Positions 10,679 through 22,670 of a stretch of DNA of 64,000 bases are shown here, piece after piece. Source of the stretch: Thuidium tamariscinum (lineage: Eukaryota; Streptophyta; Bryopsida; Hypnales; Thuidiaceae); contig OX344749.2 of the NCBI GenBank assembly GCA_947034885.2, forward strand, positions 21,343,501-21,407,500, read 5' to 3'. A program made the position numbers and the translations under genes. The notes below the pieces were generated by a model. The model was not told where the DNA came from, searched no databases, and saw only the letters and a program-made list of their open reading frames with translations. How positions within the stretch are numbered: position 1 is the first letter of the stretch; the number at the start of each line of letters is the position of its first letter.

Positions 10679-10709
10679 GTGAGTCCCCGATTCGTCACCG
10701 GGGACTCAC
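10679..10709. promoter_or_regulatory. Perfect hairpin at the LTR start
   Basis: An 11-bp perfect inverted repeat (GTGAGTCCCCG / CGGGGACTCAC) with a 9-nt loop covers the first bases of LTR copy A. Copy B keeps it in slightly worn form. It could serve integrase recognition or lie in the RNA repeat region. Confidence 0.5.
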
Positions 10710-12071
10710 GGGTTCTTTTTTCGAATTTATACATAAACTAAGGCGTATTTAGGCTCATAACACCCACAAAAGGGCATTAAACCGGTATTGGCATTACACA
10801 TGCCAATGTGCCATTTGGTCATTAGGTGGGATTTAGGATAGTTTACATCCAAAACGGGCCGGGTCTTAGCTAAATAGACGCCAAACTGATAGAGATGTGC
10901 AGAATTAGGGTAAGAAGCCTAAGAAGGCCCTGTCTAGGCTAGGAAGTCCTCGTAGGGGGATCTAGGAGGAATCCCCCACTCCCCATAGCATCGAAGAGAA
11001 TACGGATAAAATACTAACCTTGAAATGTAGGTACCGGGCGATTTCCTAATTCTTGGAGCGCGCAGTGGGGATGCAGATTTGCATCCAAGTGGGGGGATCC
11101 CATGGGTGGTCCCCTCTAAAGTTTGGGAATTTTCTGACATTGTTTGGATATTTTCCCAGACGGTCAACCGCGGTGGACTTTGGGTGGGAATTCGAAAGAA
11201 TATCCCAAAGTGCAGTAAAATCCCACTAAAGATCCGGCGAGGCGGTCTCACACCAACGGAGCGCTTCCCCAAGTTCCAAGACAAAACGATAGTTGGAAGA
11301 TCCCGAATCGGCGACATTCCTCCCCAACTGACAAATTAAATGACGAAAGCGGCGGTTGACCGGCGTACCGGGGCCATACGACATCGGAACAAAGCCTATC
11401 TTCGGTCTATTCCTACCCTCTTCCATCTACTTGGAAGATTGCTGAAGGTTTGGGGTCCAAAATTGCTAAACTCCAAAAGTTGGGAATTTATCCCAACTTT
11501 GATCCCAGCTTACGCTAAGATTCCTTGGGAATTTGGACATAGTTTAAGGGGTAAGGGTTTTTCTTTATGGCTAATTATGGCCTTCCGGAGCCGATGGCGC
11601 AATCCGTTTTCCATTTGGAGCTAAATTCCAAAAGTTAGCCTTTTGGGGACAACACATGGAGAAGAAATGGGGGTTTTAGGCCCCCCAATGCATTTTTGGG
11701 GAGTTTGGGCCCCATTAGCCGTGGGGAACGCGTAGGGAACGTGTGGGGAACTCCGGGCACATGTGGGAGCAAGTACCACCTCAAAAAGTTAGTGGAGGTG
11801 GCTCATGTGCTTTGGTGTAAGTAATTTCAAATTAAGTAGGTGGGAACACACGGGAACTTCTCCCATGTGAGAACTTGTAGATTTTGGGGAAGTTAAATTA
11901 GATGATTTTGAAAGTTCTTGTAAGGTTAGGTAAGATTTGAATTTCTCAATTCAAATTGTGTAGATTTTAGGTGGATAATTAGATTTGGGATGGGTAAACA
12001 TGTACGGACCTCCTAAATTCCTTCATCTAGTTATTCTTAGTAGATTAAGGGGGGGGGTGCTCCCTTTTGAG

Positions 12072-12080
12072 TATAATAAG
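12072..12080 (+). promoter_or_regulatory. TATA box of LTR copy A
   Basis: TATAATAAG is followed within 50 bp by a CT-rich tract (ctctcattctctctcttttc), a usual plant start-site context. The same arrangement occurs in copy B at 19602-19610 and, as TATATAAG, in copy C at 28453-28460. Confidence 0.6.
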
Positions 12081-13856
12081 GGTGGCATTCTCCTCTCATT
12101 CTCTCTCTTTTCTCACTCCTATCCATTTAAGGGAGGAGCACTATTGGGCCCGGGTTATGCCGGATTTCCTTTGGCTTTTGATGCCAATGGAGCCTTTGAT
12201 GGTCTTTTGGGGTTTTTACACCCTTTAGTAAGTGTGGGTTTTTACTTGGGGACTTGAGACCCCTCCAAGTGGTGAAACTTGTTGCAATCTAAGCTTGATT
12301 ACTCATTGTATTGTGCACTATTGAGAGTTATGGGAGAGTCTTGTGAGGAACTGAGGGGTAACTTGGGAGGTGACTTCGAGCGTATATTTGCACTTTGTAT
12401 TACTTTCTTCTCCCTCTTCTCTTAGTCACGGGGTTAATTTAGTCCCATAGGGGACGGCGAAGCTATGAATCCCCACCCTTCCTAAGAAACTAAAGTCTTA
12501 GCCACGTGTTAAAACGCCTCACTCTCACGGCGGAGCTTTGAACCCCCTAAGTCTTAGCGGGGTGTCAAACAACCTCCCCCTTGAGTTAGTGTCGCAACAC
12601 ATGGTAAGTAAATTCCCTGTTATACTCACAAAAATCACTGTAGAGTATAACTAAGTGACTCTAAAGATCGAACCCGCGAGATTCTGTGAAGTATCTGGCT
12701 TAGTTAAGCGATTAGGATAGGACAGCTCCCAAAACTCTATAATCCAGTTCTAGATCTAGAACCGGAAATACACAAATAACCCGAGACGACAACCCGTTAT
12801 CCCGTTCAAAACTGATATTCTAGCAATCTGGTCCGGAACGGATCCGTTCCTTCACTTTTCCGGTTTCCCGGATTTTATCCGTTCCGTCAGACTGCAACGG
12901 ATCCGCTCCCTAACGAGTTCCGCTCTTGGTTTCCTCTCCGGACCAATCCGTTCCGGATGATCCGTCCACACCCGTTCCTCAATCTGGTTTGGTTTTGCCT
13001 CTGTTTTACCATCAGAGGGGTCGCCGCTTGATTTTGTGAGCGGTAGGCCCACCGCTCCTTCCGTGACTTATAGTGGCTGAAGACCCACTTTCTACCTGTT
13101 AATTCTAAAAATACTTCAGATCCGGTTTGATCCCTCACAACAATCCAGACAAAGATCCGGACTGTAGGTCACACAGAGATCCCCCGTACGATCTTCTCAT
13201 ACTACAACGACTTTGACACGACTTTCCGTTCCTGGGGAGCCAGGTGGCTACAAGTGTATTCGTCCGTTCCAACGTCAACCAGAATTCTTCCGTTTGCCAC
13301 AAAGACGGTGAGACCTCACAGGAGATCGGACACTCAACTGGGTTTCCCACCCAGGAGCTCTAGCACGATTAAGGAATCCCTCTCTCTCGTCTAGCCTAAC
13401 AACGGCTTTCTCACCCGGAATCTTAAGTCCTAGAAGCGCTGAGGCACTAGAGTTACACTCCCAACTCTTCTCTACCCGTTCTCATATACTCAGACACGGA
13501 AAATAAGCACCAAAGGGAGAATGTCGCCTGCAAAACCACTTGCGCCTTCCTAACTCCGCGTCACGCCGCCCTGCCAAACTCGGGAGATACACACGCAAAA
13601 CAAGAGAGAATAAAATACACAAAGATAATGCAAAGGAAAAGACTCCCAGTCCACCGCGAGGGGACTGACTTAAATAATGGGCAAAAAAAGCAAAAAGCGC
13701 CATACAAGTCCGCCGCGATTAACGCTCGGCGGATCCGTTCCTACCTACTTCTGAACCGGAACGGATTCCAACCCGCTCCAAGTTCCTAAACCGGACCGGA
13801 TTTCCTCCTGATTCGTTCCTAAGTTAAAAACTACAAAAACAGGGAAGTCCTAATAC

Positions 13857-14864
13857 CTACGTATCCGGCTCTGCTACCCTAGATCCTATAGTCGGGCTTT
13901 CCGCCCTACTGATCTGCTCGAAGACCTCGGTGAGGTTCCGATTCCGTTCTCCGTCTGTTGCAACCGGAGCTTCAATAACCGGACTCGCAGGAGACTCCGA
14001 CAACTGAATTGCCGCCTCCCGGTTGCCCGTTGACGCTCGCCCTGACTTCTTGGATTGCGGCGTCCTGTCCTTCCCTGGTCTCTGAGGCAACCCTTCGGAA
14101 ATATCCGGTAGAGACAGATCAGAGAGTGTGACCGGAATTTCCGTCAATCTCCGGCTACAATCTTCCATCCGTTCGGCCGCCTCCCGAACCTTCACCAAAG
14201 TCGTCTCCACCTTTTCGGAGAAGTCGGACAGAATCCGGACTATCCGGCTTCCGGATAGTTTCTTCTCCTTGTGCACCTCTTCGTCAAACAGTTGAGCCCG
14301 GATGACAGCCGATCCGGGTTCCCCGAATGTTGCCTTCACGTGCTCCGCCAATTTGACGGTCTCCGCCGCCATCTCTTTGGTAGCGGCCTCGTTGTCCCTG
14401 AGAACAAGGAGCTCCGCCTTCAAACCGTCAACTTCCTCCTGAAGTTTCCGGTTTTCCTCCTCCATCTTGGCGAGATCCGCAGGCGAGGCGATGCAATTCC
14501 CTACCACGGTCGGGAGAGTATGATCCGGTTTGCCATTGACCATCTCCGCGATGTTCTCCAAGACGATCCGCTTGACCTCCCAATCCGCTCGGATGTTGCA
14601 CAGGATTTCCGTCAGTTGCACGAACGGATCACTGGGATCCGTTTCCTCTGCTGCTGGTTCGGCTTGACCCGGTTCGGATGGTCCCGCTCTGCCTTTCGTT
14701 CCCGGATTGTGTCGGACCGGAGGAGATCCCCTCGTGTTCGGCGGTGTGGTCTTCTGCCGCTTCACGAGCGGAACTTCCGGTTCCTCTCCCTTATCCGAGT
14801 CCTCTCGCTCTGTCTCGGACTCGGAGCTCTCCTCATCATCCGTTGACGTCTCCCCGTACGTCAA
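13857..14864 (-). CDS. Coiled-coil frame of the LTR-like element
   Basis: This 335-residue frame starts with an acidic Ser/Glu-rich segment (DDEESSESETEREDSD) and a basic KRQK patch. A predicted coiled coil follows (MEEENRKLQEEVDGLKAELL, about residues 130-155), then a helical middle region and a Ser/Pro-rich tail. No enzyme motif is seen. It lies downstream of the 173-residue frame on the same strand. Presence in both copies shows it belongs to the element. Confidence 0.5.
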   Translation of the reverse strand: MTYGETSTDDEESSESETEREDSDKGEEPEVPLVKRQKTTPPNTRGSPPVRHNPGTKGRAGPSEPGQAEPAAEETDPSDPFVQLTEILCNIRADWEVKRIVLENIAEMVNGKPDHTLPTVVGNCIASPADLAKMEEENRKLQEEVDGLKAELLVLRDNEAATKEMAAETVKLAEHVKATFGEPGSAVIRAQLFDEEVHKEKKLSGSRIVRILSDFSEKVETTLVKVREAAERMEDCSRRLTEIPVTLSDLSLPDISEGLPQRPGKDRTPQSKKSGRASTGNREAAIQLSESPASPVIEAPVATDGERNRNLTEVFEQISRAESPTIGSRVAEPDT

Positions 14865-15017
14865 GACTATCTTCTGGGTGTGCCACGTCTTCTCTTCCGT
14901 ATCCGAAAGGAGCTGTAGATGGTGGTAGAGGTGGAAGAGGTAGGGGGAGATCGGAGTTGCCCTACTCCCTCCGAGGTTCTTCAGTAACCGGGTGATCAGG
15001 TCCTGTATGATCCGGCC

Positions 15018-15539
15018 CTAGTCCACTTTCCGGTCTCCGATCAGTGCACCGAAAATGGTGTTGGCCAGGCCGATCGTGATCCGGGTTGGTTTCTCCGGAT
15101 GAAGGACCGAAAGCAGAAACTTCAACAGGCGCCTATGCCTGTCTTCGTTGCAATCCATGATCCGGTATCCGTCCTTCGGGTGAGGGGTGCCACTGAACTT
15201 GTTTTGGAGGAAGTCTACCTTCCTCCCGGCCGGTCCGTGCCCCTGGTGCTTGAATCCGTATACGGCCCTCCAGTGCGCCTCCGTCCATTTGTGCGGCATT
15301 CCCCGCGCCGTGTTGTCGAACTGATTCGACACCTTGCCCTTCAGCTCCTTCACCATCCGCTCCTCCTTGAAACCCCAGGGTATCTCTGCTAACCCTAGAC
15401 ACCCCATTGCGGTTAAGTCCGCCATCAAGTTGCTTTTCTCCGGCTCTGTGGAAGGGATGAGCGGAACTACTTTCTTCAGCTTTATCCCTGAGGGTGGGGG
15501 TGTAGTGGACTCGGTTCTCTTCCGGCGTAGCTGCGGCAT
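15018..15539 (-). CDS. Frame in the LTR-like element resembling 'putative plant transposon protein'
   Basis: This 173-residue frame opens MPQLRRKRTESTTPPP, and its C-terminal half carries PKDGYRIMDCNEDRHRRLL and EKPTRITIGLANTIFGAL. From memory of family motifs, this resembles the plant-specific 'putative plant transposon protein' domain found in many plant LTR-associated frames. Its biochemical role is unknown. It is oriented from the element's TATATAAG box at about 15890-15897. The same frame is intact in copy 2. Confidence 0.55.
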   Translation of the reverse strand: MPQLRRKRTESTTPPPSGIKLKKVVPLIPSTEPEKSNLMADLTAMGCLGLAEIPWGFKEERMVKELKGKVSNQFDNTARGMPHKWTEAHWRAVYGFKHQGHGPAGRKVDFLQNKFSGTPHPKDGYRIMDCNEDRHRRLLKFLLSVLHPEKPTRITIGLANTIFGALIGDRKVD

Positions 15540-15889
15540 GGCAACTATCCGGAAAACTACCTCACTCCTCTCCTAGCCGCACGTCCCGTTCCTCACAACA
15601 CTCACAATCACAAATACAAAAGTAATCTGCCCGTAATAACCACCTGCACATACACACACACACTCCTCTCCACACACCAGCGTCTCAGCGCACAGTCTGA
15701 AACCCGCGCCGCTGACAACTGCCCGCTCTGACAAAACACCCGCTGCTAATACTGACAACCGCGTCACAGAAAATTGCGCCACCAAACACGCGCGGAAAAC
15801 CAACTCACAGAAAAGGCGGAAAACGCTGAGGGTTGAAAAACACACAACGAAGCGCCTGAGAGCAAATGGGCCAACTGAAAATGTCAGGC

Positions 15890-15897
15890 CTTATATA
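15890..15897 (-). promoter_or_regulatory. TATA box of the LTR-like element, copy 1
   Basis: On the minus strand it reads TATATAAG, about 350 bp upstream of ATG 15539. The identical site in copy 2 is at 51412-51419. Confidence 0.6.
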
Positions 15898-16369
15898 CTT
15901 TCCAGAAATGGATCCGGTCTTCCGTTCCTGATCATCCGTTCCCGTTCTCGTCCGATCGGTCCAAGTCCGGAAATCATCCGTTCCGTTCTGGGACTTAATC
16001 CGGATAGAATCCGTTCTGTAGGGTCCGGAATTTTTCCGTTCCGATATTCCGTCGTAATAAACCGGAATTATTCTGCCACCGGTCTCTACAACATTATCTG
16101 GTACTACTTCTGGATCTTACCCGTTCCCTGAACAAATCCGGTTGCTAAATTTTCCACTTTCCGCTCCATACTGACTTTAAATGGAAAGATCAAAAATATG
16201 TCTTGCCACAGTTAGACTCAACGTTTAGTGTCTAACACAGTTGGCACTAAGTCAACGTTTAGCATCCAACATCTATTGGGGTGAGCCCCTTGGGCCACAT
16301 CAATTGTTCTTTTATTAGGAGGTTCCTAGTTCCACTCAAAAAGCCAAAATTTACAAGTTAGGTCCCAGC

Positions 16370-17420
16370 TCCAGCGTTGGACCAACCCCAGCTAGCCAGC
16401 CGGGAACCCCAGCCAGGCCGCAGCCAGGTCCGCAGCCGGGAGCCCCAACCGGGTACCGCAGCCGGGTCCGTAGAGTCGGGGAGAGGGGAGCCAGGGTTCG
16501 GGGCCAGGGTTCGGGGGTCCAGGGGCCTTCGGGGGTCCAGAGTCTTTACAAAAAAAAGATAGAAATTAGGTAGTTTAGGGGGGGTATAGAAATTAGGTAG
16601 TTTAGGGGAAAATATAGAAATTAGGTAGTTAGGGGAAAATATAGAAATTAGGTAGTTAGGGGAAAATATAGAAATTAGGTAGTTGAGGGGATAGAATAGA
16701 AATTAGCTGAGCTAGGATGCCATTGCAAAAAAAGACTTAATTGTAAGAAGCACCCGGAGAGGGATAATTAAAAGAGCCGGGGCCAAGACATGGCAATGAT
16801 GGACGTGGCATGGAGTGAAGAAGATCGGATCCACAAAACGGAGGTGGGCCTATAAACTGTCCTTTGATTTAATTTGTTAAATGGAATTAGAAGTTAATTA
16901 GTAGGAAAAGGTTAACACCCCAAGTGGGATTAAGGTCCGGCAATTAGCAAACACAAATAGGAAGATAACCACAACTAGAATAGAAAGAAGAAGAAGGAGT
17001 ACCAATACATAGAGTAGAATGAAGTGAAGACAAATACGTAGAGTAGAGGTACTCAATTAAAATACGTAAAGTAGAAGTAGAACAATACCAATACGTGGAG
17101 TAGAGGTACTTAGTTAAAAGACGTAAAGTAGAAGTAGAACAATACCAATACGTGGAGTAGAGGTACTCAATTAAAATACATAGAATAGACTAAAACCAAG
17201 ACAAATACGTAGAGTAGGGCAAAAGAACACAAATACGTAGAGTACACTAAAACCAAGACAAATATGTAGAATAGGATAAAAGTACAAAGACGTAGAGACG
17301 GGGTAGGAAATACCATAAGTAAAGTGGGCTAAAACAAACCCAAACATGTAGAAGTAGGATAAACGAGAACAAAGCATAAGAGTAGGACAAGGGAACGAAA
17401 CAAACCCCAGGTAGGATAGT
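16370..17420. repeat. Short tandem repeats inside LTR copy A
   Basis: Three blocks occur. One is a GC-rich CCAGCCGGG-type block (16375-16545). The second has roughly 30-bp units with AGAAATTAGGTAGTT (16555-16690). The third has roughly 60-bp units with AAATACGTAGAGTAG (17025-17290). Equivalent blocks with different copy number lie in LTR copy B at 20420-20720, 20745-20850 and 21240-21640. Confidence 0.75.
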
Positions 17421-17545
17421 AAAAAAGATCCATTGCTTGGAAGGCACAATGGATTGACGCTTAGACACCCGTAGGTTGTAGTATCGTAAGAACTAGAGCC
17501 TGGTTGTGATCGCTTAATTCCAAGGGTGGGAATGAAGCGCCCACA

Positions 17546-18209
17546 TGATGGTGCGTCTGCCGGGAGTGGCACTTAGTATGGGCCATTCTTAGATAAACCG
17601 TACTTACATGTAAAGAGAATTAATTGAAGGGAGAAGAGTACCGCTTATGTCTGGAGGCTTTCCAACTTGACTTCTTGGATCTACCCCGGAAGCCGCCAAG
17701 GAAACCATCCGTCAGTTCGTGGGTCGACCCCTTCAGTTGCAAGGTATTATCGATCGTCAACTTGCTGCGAGGACTAGTAGAGTTGGGAGTATCCTTTGAG
17801 TTTTGGAACGGGCTAGCATGACAGTATTTGATCTCTCCAAATCGGCACACCCCTTCCATTGCACACTCCATCCAAGGAGGGGGGGTTTGGAGTAGACATT
17901 GCTGAGATCAGTAGGTGCTTGGCCTCCTATTGGGAGGTGGCAGTAGCCACGTGGAGATTCGAAAGCGCATACACAAGGGAGTGCTTTGAGGCGAAGTACC
18001 CATGCTTCGAGACCTTTGAGCCCCTGCTAGAGCTGCCCTTCATAGGCATTCGATACGAGGCCCCGACGCCTCTTAGTGACGATTCGGGCACCCAATACCG
18101 GTTTGGTGACCTGCCCCTAGACCTCGACTGGTTCATCGATAACCCGTACTTACAAACGGACGACTTCCGGTGTGGGCACCTCAGTACTGGTCCGCTGGCA
18201 TTGGACAGC
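17546..18209 (+). mobile_element. Internal stub of the first Ty3/gypsy element
   Basis: A primer-binding-like site TGGTGCGTCTGCCGGGAGT lies at 17549-17567. After it come remains of the leader frame that precedes gag (17859-18209 in the best frame). These match the leader protein at 31163-32230 in residues such as FGVD-x-x-EI-x-RCL and WRFE. The stub ends where LTR copy B begins. Nearly all of gag and pol is gone. This is a fossil. Confidence 0.65.
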
Positions 18210-21200
18210 TGTGAGTCCCCGATTCGTCACCAGGGACTCATGGGTCCTTTTTTCGCAATTCCGACATAAACTAAGGTGTATTTGGACTTATAAAACCCAC
18301 AAAAGGGCATTAAACTGGTATTGGCATTACACATACCAATGTGCCATTTAGTCATTAGGTGGGATTTAGGATAGTTTGCATCCAAAATGCCCTTGTCTTA
18401 GCTAAGTAGACGCCAAATTAATAGAGACATGCAGGATTAGGGTAAGAAGCCTAAAAAGGCCCTGTCTAGGCTAGGAAGTCCTCGTAGGGGGATCTAGGAG
18501 GAATCCCCCACTCCCCATAGCATCGAAGAGAATACGGATAAAATACTAACCTTGAAATGTAGGTACCGGGCGATTTCCTAATTCTTGGAGCGCGCAGTGG
18601 GGATGCAGATTTGCATCCAAGTGGGGGGATCCCATGGGTGGTCCCCTCTAAAGTTTGGGAATTTTCCGACATTGTTTGAATATTTTCCTAGACGGTCAAC
18701 TGCGGTGGACTTTGGGTGGGAATTCGAAAGAATATCCCAAAGTGCAGTAAAATCCCACTAAAGATCCGGCGAGGCGGTCTCACACCAACGGAGCGCTTTC
18801 CCAAGTTCCAAGACAAAACGATAGTTGGAAGATCCCGAATCGACGACATTCCTCCTCAACTGACAAATTAAATGACGAAAGTGGCGGTTGACCGGCGTAC
18901 CGGGGCCATACGACATCGGAACAAAGCTTATCTTGGGTCTATTCCTACCCCCTTCCATCTACATGGAAGATTGGTGAAGGTTTGGGGTCCAAAATTGCTA
19001 AACTCCAAAAGTTGGGAATTTATCCCAACTTTGATCCCAGCTTACACTAAGATTCCTCGAGAATTTGAACATAGTTTAAGGGGTAAGGGTTTTTTTTGGC
19101 TAATTATGGCCTTCCGGAGCCGATGGCGCAATCCGTTTTCCATTTGGAGCTAAATTCCAAAAGTTAGCCTTTTGGGGACAACACATGGAGGAGAAATGGG
19201 GGTTTTAGGCCCCCCAATGCATTTTTGGGGAGTTTGGGCCCCATTAGCCGTGGGGAACGCGTAGGGAACGTGTAGGGAACTCCGGGCACATGTGGGAGCA
19301 AGTACCACCTCAAAAAGTTAGTGGAGGTGGTTCATGTGCTTTGGTGTAAGTAATTTCAAATTAAGTAGGTGGGAACACATGGGAACTTCTCCCATGTGAG
19401 AACTTGTAGATTTTGGGGAAGGTAAATTAGACGGTTTTGCAAGTTCTTGTAAGGTTAGGTAAGATTTGAATTTCTCAATTCAAATTGTGTAGATTTTAGG
19501 TGGATAATTAGATTTGGGATGGATAAACATGTATGGACCTCCTAAATTCCCTCATCTAGTTATTCTTAGTAGATTAAGGGGGGGTTTCGCTCCCTTTTGA
19601 ATATAATAAGGGCGGCATTCTCCTCTCACTCTCTCTCTCTCTCACTCCTACCCATTTAAGGGAGGAGGACTATTGGGCCCGGGTTATGCCGGATTTCTTT
19701 TGGCTTTTGATGCCAAAGGAGCCTTTGATAGTTTTGGGGTTGTTGCACCCTTGGTTCTTGTGGCTTTTGCTTGGGGACTTGAGACCCTCCCAAGTTGTGT
19801 GGGAACTTTTGTTAATTAATATTGGGTTATCTTTTGCATTGTAAGGCAAGTGAAAGTTGTTGTGGGAGAGGCTTGTAAGGAACCGAGGGGTGACTTGGGA
19901 GGTGACTTAGAGCGTATGTTGCAAACTTGTACCCTCCTTTTCTCCCTCCTCTCTTGTGCATAAGGTTGAGCTAGTCCCATAGGGGACGGCGAAGCTTTGA
20001 CCATCATTCTTAAGTAGGCACTTGTTACTTCTCACCTCCCTCTTCTATTGTGCACAAGGGTAAGCTTGTCCCATAGGGGACGGCGAAGCTATAGCCCCCC
20101 TTCACCTCTAGAGCAATAGGAAGTCTTAGTCAAGTGTCAAACACCTCCCCTCATGGCGAAGCTTTGGACCCCCTAAGTCTTAGCGGGGTGTCAAAGGAGG
20201 CCATCTTTGAGCTAATCTCAACGTTTAGTGTCCAACATGTTTGGCACTAATGCAACGTTTAGCATCCAACAATAGAGTAGTAACTTTCTTAGAAGAGTAG
20301 GTAGGAACCCACCCTTGGAGTGAAACCTTTGTGTGGACATTTAATTTAGTCTAGGCTTGGTTAAAGTGGTTTCTTCAAGAGTGTGGCTAGTTGTTAGGCA
20401 AAAATTGTGGAAAATAAGAGACCAGCCAGCCCAGCCAGCACTCAGCTAGGCCAGACCAGCCAAGCGCTCAGCCAGACCAGCCGGGCTCCCCCCAGTCGGG
20501 CGCCACAGTAGCCCACCGGGCTCCCCCAGCCGACGCTGCAGCAGCCAGCCGGACTCCCCATCGGGCGCCGCAGTAGACCCGCCGGGCCACCCCAGCCGGG
20601 GGCCACAGTAGTCAGGGGTTCGGGGCGGGGTCAGGGGTATCGAGACGGGGTCAGGGTATCGGGGCGGGGTCCAGGGGTTCGGCCAGGGGTCTAGGGGTTC
20701 GGGCTTGGGGCCAGGGGTCTCTCTTTACAAAAAACTAGTGGGTTAGTAAAACTACACTTAGGAGATAGTATAGTTGGGGTTAGGCAAAATTACACTTAGG
20801 AGGTAGTATAGTTGGGGTTAGGAAAATTACACGTAGGGGGTAGTATAGGTTGGAAAAGCAAAAGACCCAACCACAAAGGTGGCTTGGGAGTGTAGCTTAG
20901 GAAATAGCGGAGACATAAAACAGCCTAGAAGGAGGCTTATTTGTAAACCCGCTCGGAAGGGAATAATTAAAAGAACGGAATTGAGATCCAAGCGGAGCCA
21001 AAGGATGGCTATGGTGGACATGGCGTGGGAAGCCGGGGAGCTAGGAGAGGCCGCCACGTACACACTGGAGGTGGGTTCCTGAACCTTAACCCAATCCTTT
21101 CTTTATTTAAGTGCAATTGACTAGAGTAAGCGGGAAATTAGAATTAGAAGCCACGAATAAGCCATAATTAGGAACCCGTGATTAGCAAGTAGGAATTGAA

Positions 21201-21813
21201 GTAAAGGAACAACCACGAGTTAAAAGGAACAAGCCAAAAGAGACAAATACGTAGAGTAGAGATAGTTAATTAAAATACGTAAAGTAGAAGTAGAGCAAGA
21301 CAAATACGTAAAATAGAAGTATTTAATTAAAATACGTAGAGTAGAGGTAGAACAAGACAACTACGTAGAATAGAGGTATTTAATTAAAATACGTAGAGTA
21401 GAAGTAGAACAAGACGGCTACGTAGAGTAGGATAGAAATACGAAGACATAGAAATAAGATAGGAAATACCATACGTAGGTAAGCTAAAACAAATCCAACC
21501 AAGTAGAAGTAGGACAAGAGAACGAAACACGTAAAGTAAGGGGCAATTAGAAGTAGGACAAGAGAACGAAACACATAGAGTAAGGGGCAATTAGAAGTAG
21601 GACAAGAGAACGAAATACATAGAGTGAGGAACAATTAGAAGTAGGACAGGAGAACGAGACAAACCCTTGGTAGGTTAGGTAGGCTAGTAAAGAAGATCCA
21701 TTGCTTGGAAGGCACAATGGATTGATGCTTAGACACCCGTAGGTAGTAGTATCGTTAGAACTAGAGCCTGGTTATTATCGCTTAATTCCAAGGGTGGGAA
21801 TGAAGCACCCACA
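18210..21813 (+). mobile_element. Ty3/gypsy long LTR, copy B
   Basis: This 3.6-kb LTR runs from TGTGAGTCCCC to CACCCACA and is followed by a primer-binding-like site at 21817-21835. It is nearly identical to copy A over the first 1.9 kb, and uninterrupted, so it shows what copy A held at the insertion point. The CAACGTTTAGTGTCCAACA and CAACGTTTAGCATCCAACA strings near 20220-20270 are the parts that flank the insertion in copy A (16216-16280). Confidence 0.8.
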
Positions 21814-22289
21814 TGATGGTGCGTCTGCCAGAAGTGGCATTTAGTATGGGCCATTCTTAGATAAACCATACTTACGTAAAATGAGAATTAATTGAAGGGA
21901 GAGGAGAACCGCTTATGTCTGAAACCGAAGACTTGATGCCCGAAATTGACCCAATGATATTGCCTCGAGGGCTCTCCATCGTGGTACCTCGGGGACTAAG
22001 GGAAATTTCAGTCCCCCACCATTTGTCCAAATTCTCCGGGTCCCGGGACGATGATCCCGCAGCCCACATCGAGAAATTTGAAGAGATTCTCATCTCCCAT
22101 TTGGTTACCAACCATGGTTATTATCTTATCTGGTTCCCCAATACATTGGCCGGGGCGGCTTACTCTTGGTACCGCCAGGGTTGTCTATCCTGACGTGACG
22201 TGGGCTTTTCCCGTCCGGATGTCATGACGCGTCAGTCGTGACGAGTCAGGACGCGTCAGAGGCCGTCCCGAATGCTGACGGCGTCGTTG

Positions 22290-22670
22290 ACGGCCTGGAT
22301 GAAGTCCGTCGACCGTCGACAAGGCCGTCCACCATCGACAGGGCCGTCGAGGAGGCCGTCCACCGTCGACAGGGCCGTCCACGAGGCCGTCGACCGTTAA
22401 CAGGGCCGTCGAGGAGGCCGTCCACCGTCGACAGGGCCGTCCACGAGGCTGTCGACCGTTAACAGGGCCGTCGAGGAGGCCGTCCACCGTCGATAGGGCC
22501 GTCGAGGAGGTCGTCGACCGTCGACAGGGCCGTCGAGGAGGCCGTCCACCGTCGACAAGGCCGTCGAGGAGGCCGTCCACCGTCGACAGGGCCGTCCACG
22601 AGGCTGTCCACCGTCGACAGGGCCGTCGAGGAGGCCGTCCACCGTCGACAAGGCCGTCCACGAGGCCGTC
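22290..22670. repeat. GTCGAC-rich 31-bp tandem array
   Basis: About 12 units alternate between GGCCGTCGAGGA and GGCCGTCCACGA followed by GGCCGTCCACCGTCGACAG. Because the unit length is not a multiple of three and stop codons are rare in it, all frames stay open. The Arg/Pro/Thr-rich frames here are not genes. Confidence 0.85.

Larger units (their letters stand above)
12590..16210 (-). mobile_element. 3.6-kb LTR-like element, copy 1
   Basis: The element begins TGTCGCAACACAT and ends ATGTCTTGCCACA, so the ends form a 13-bp inverted repeat with two mismatches. It is flanked by a 5-bp duplication GTTAG (12585-12589 and 16211-16215) and is inserted in LTR copy A. TG...CA ends and a 5-bp duplication fit an LTR or LTR-derived unit, possibly a solo LTR. 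It has no internal repeat of its own ends. On the minus strand it carries a TATATAAG box and open frames at 15018-15539 and 13857-14864. Copy 2 at 48111-51732 differs by only some tens of bases over 3.6 kb, so both insertions are recent. It looks nearly whole, with about one break. Confidence 0.75.
10678..17545 (+). mobile_element. Ty3/gypsy long LTR, copy A (carries a 3.6-kb insertion)
   Basis: It starts TGTGAGTCCCC and ends CGCCCACA, and is followed at 17549 by a primer-binding-like site. Without the insertion at 12590-16215 it is about 3.24 kb. The first 1.9 kb matches copy B (18210 onward) almost base for base. The distal half, made of GC-rich and AT-rich short repeats, has diverged by repeat gain and loss. 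A TATAATAAG promoter lies at 12072-12080. This is a fossil; no whole coding region accompanies it. Confidence 0.8.

Noticed and set aside
14271-14846. Plus-strand 191-codon frame inside the LTR-like element (and its counterpart at 49792-50367)
   Set aside because: It is antisense to the well-supported 335-codon frame and shows no motif.
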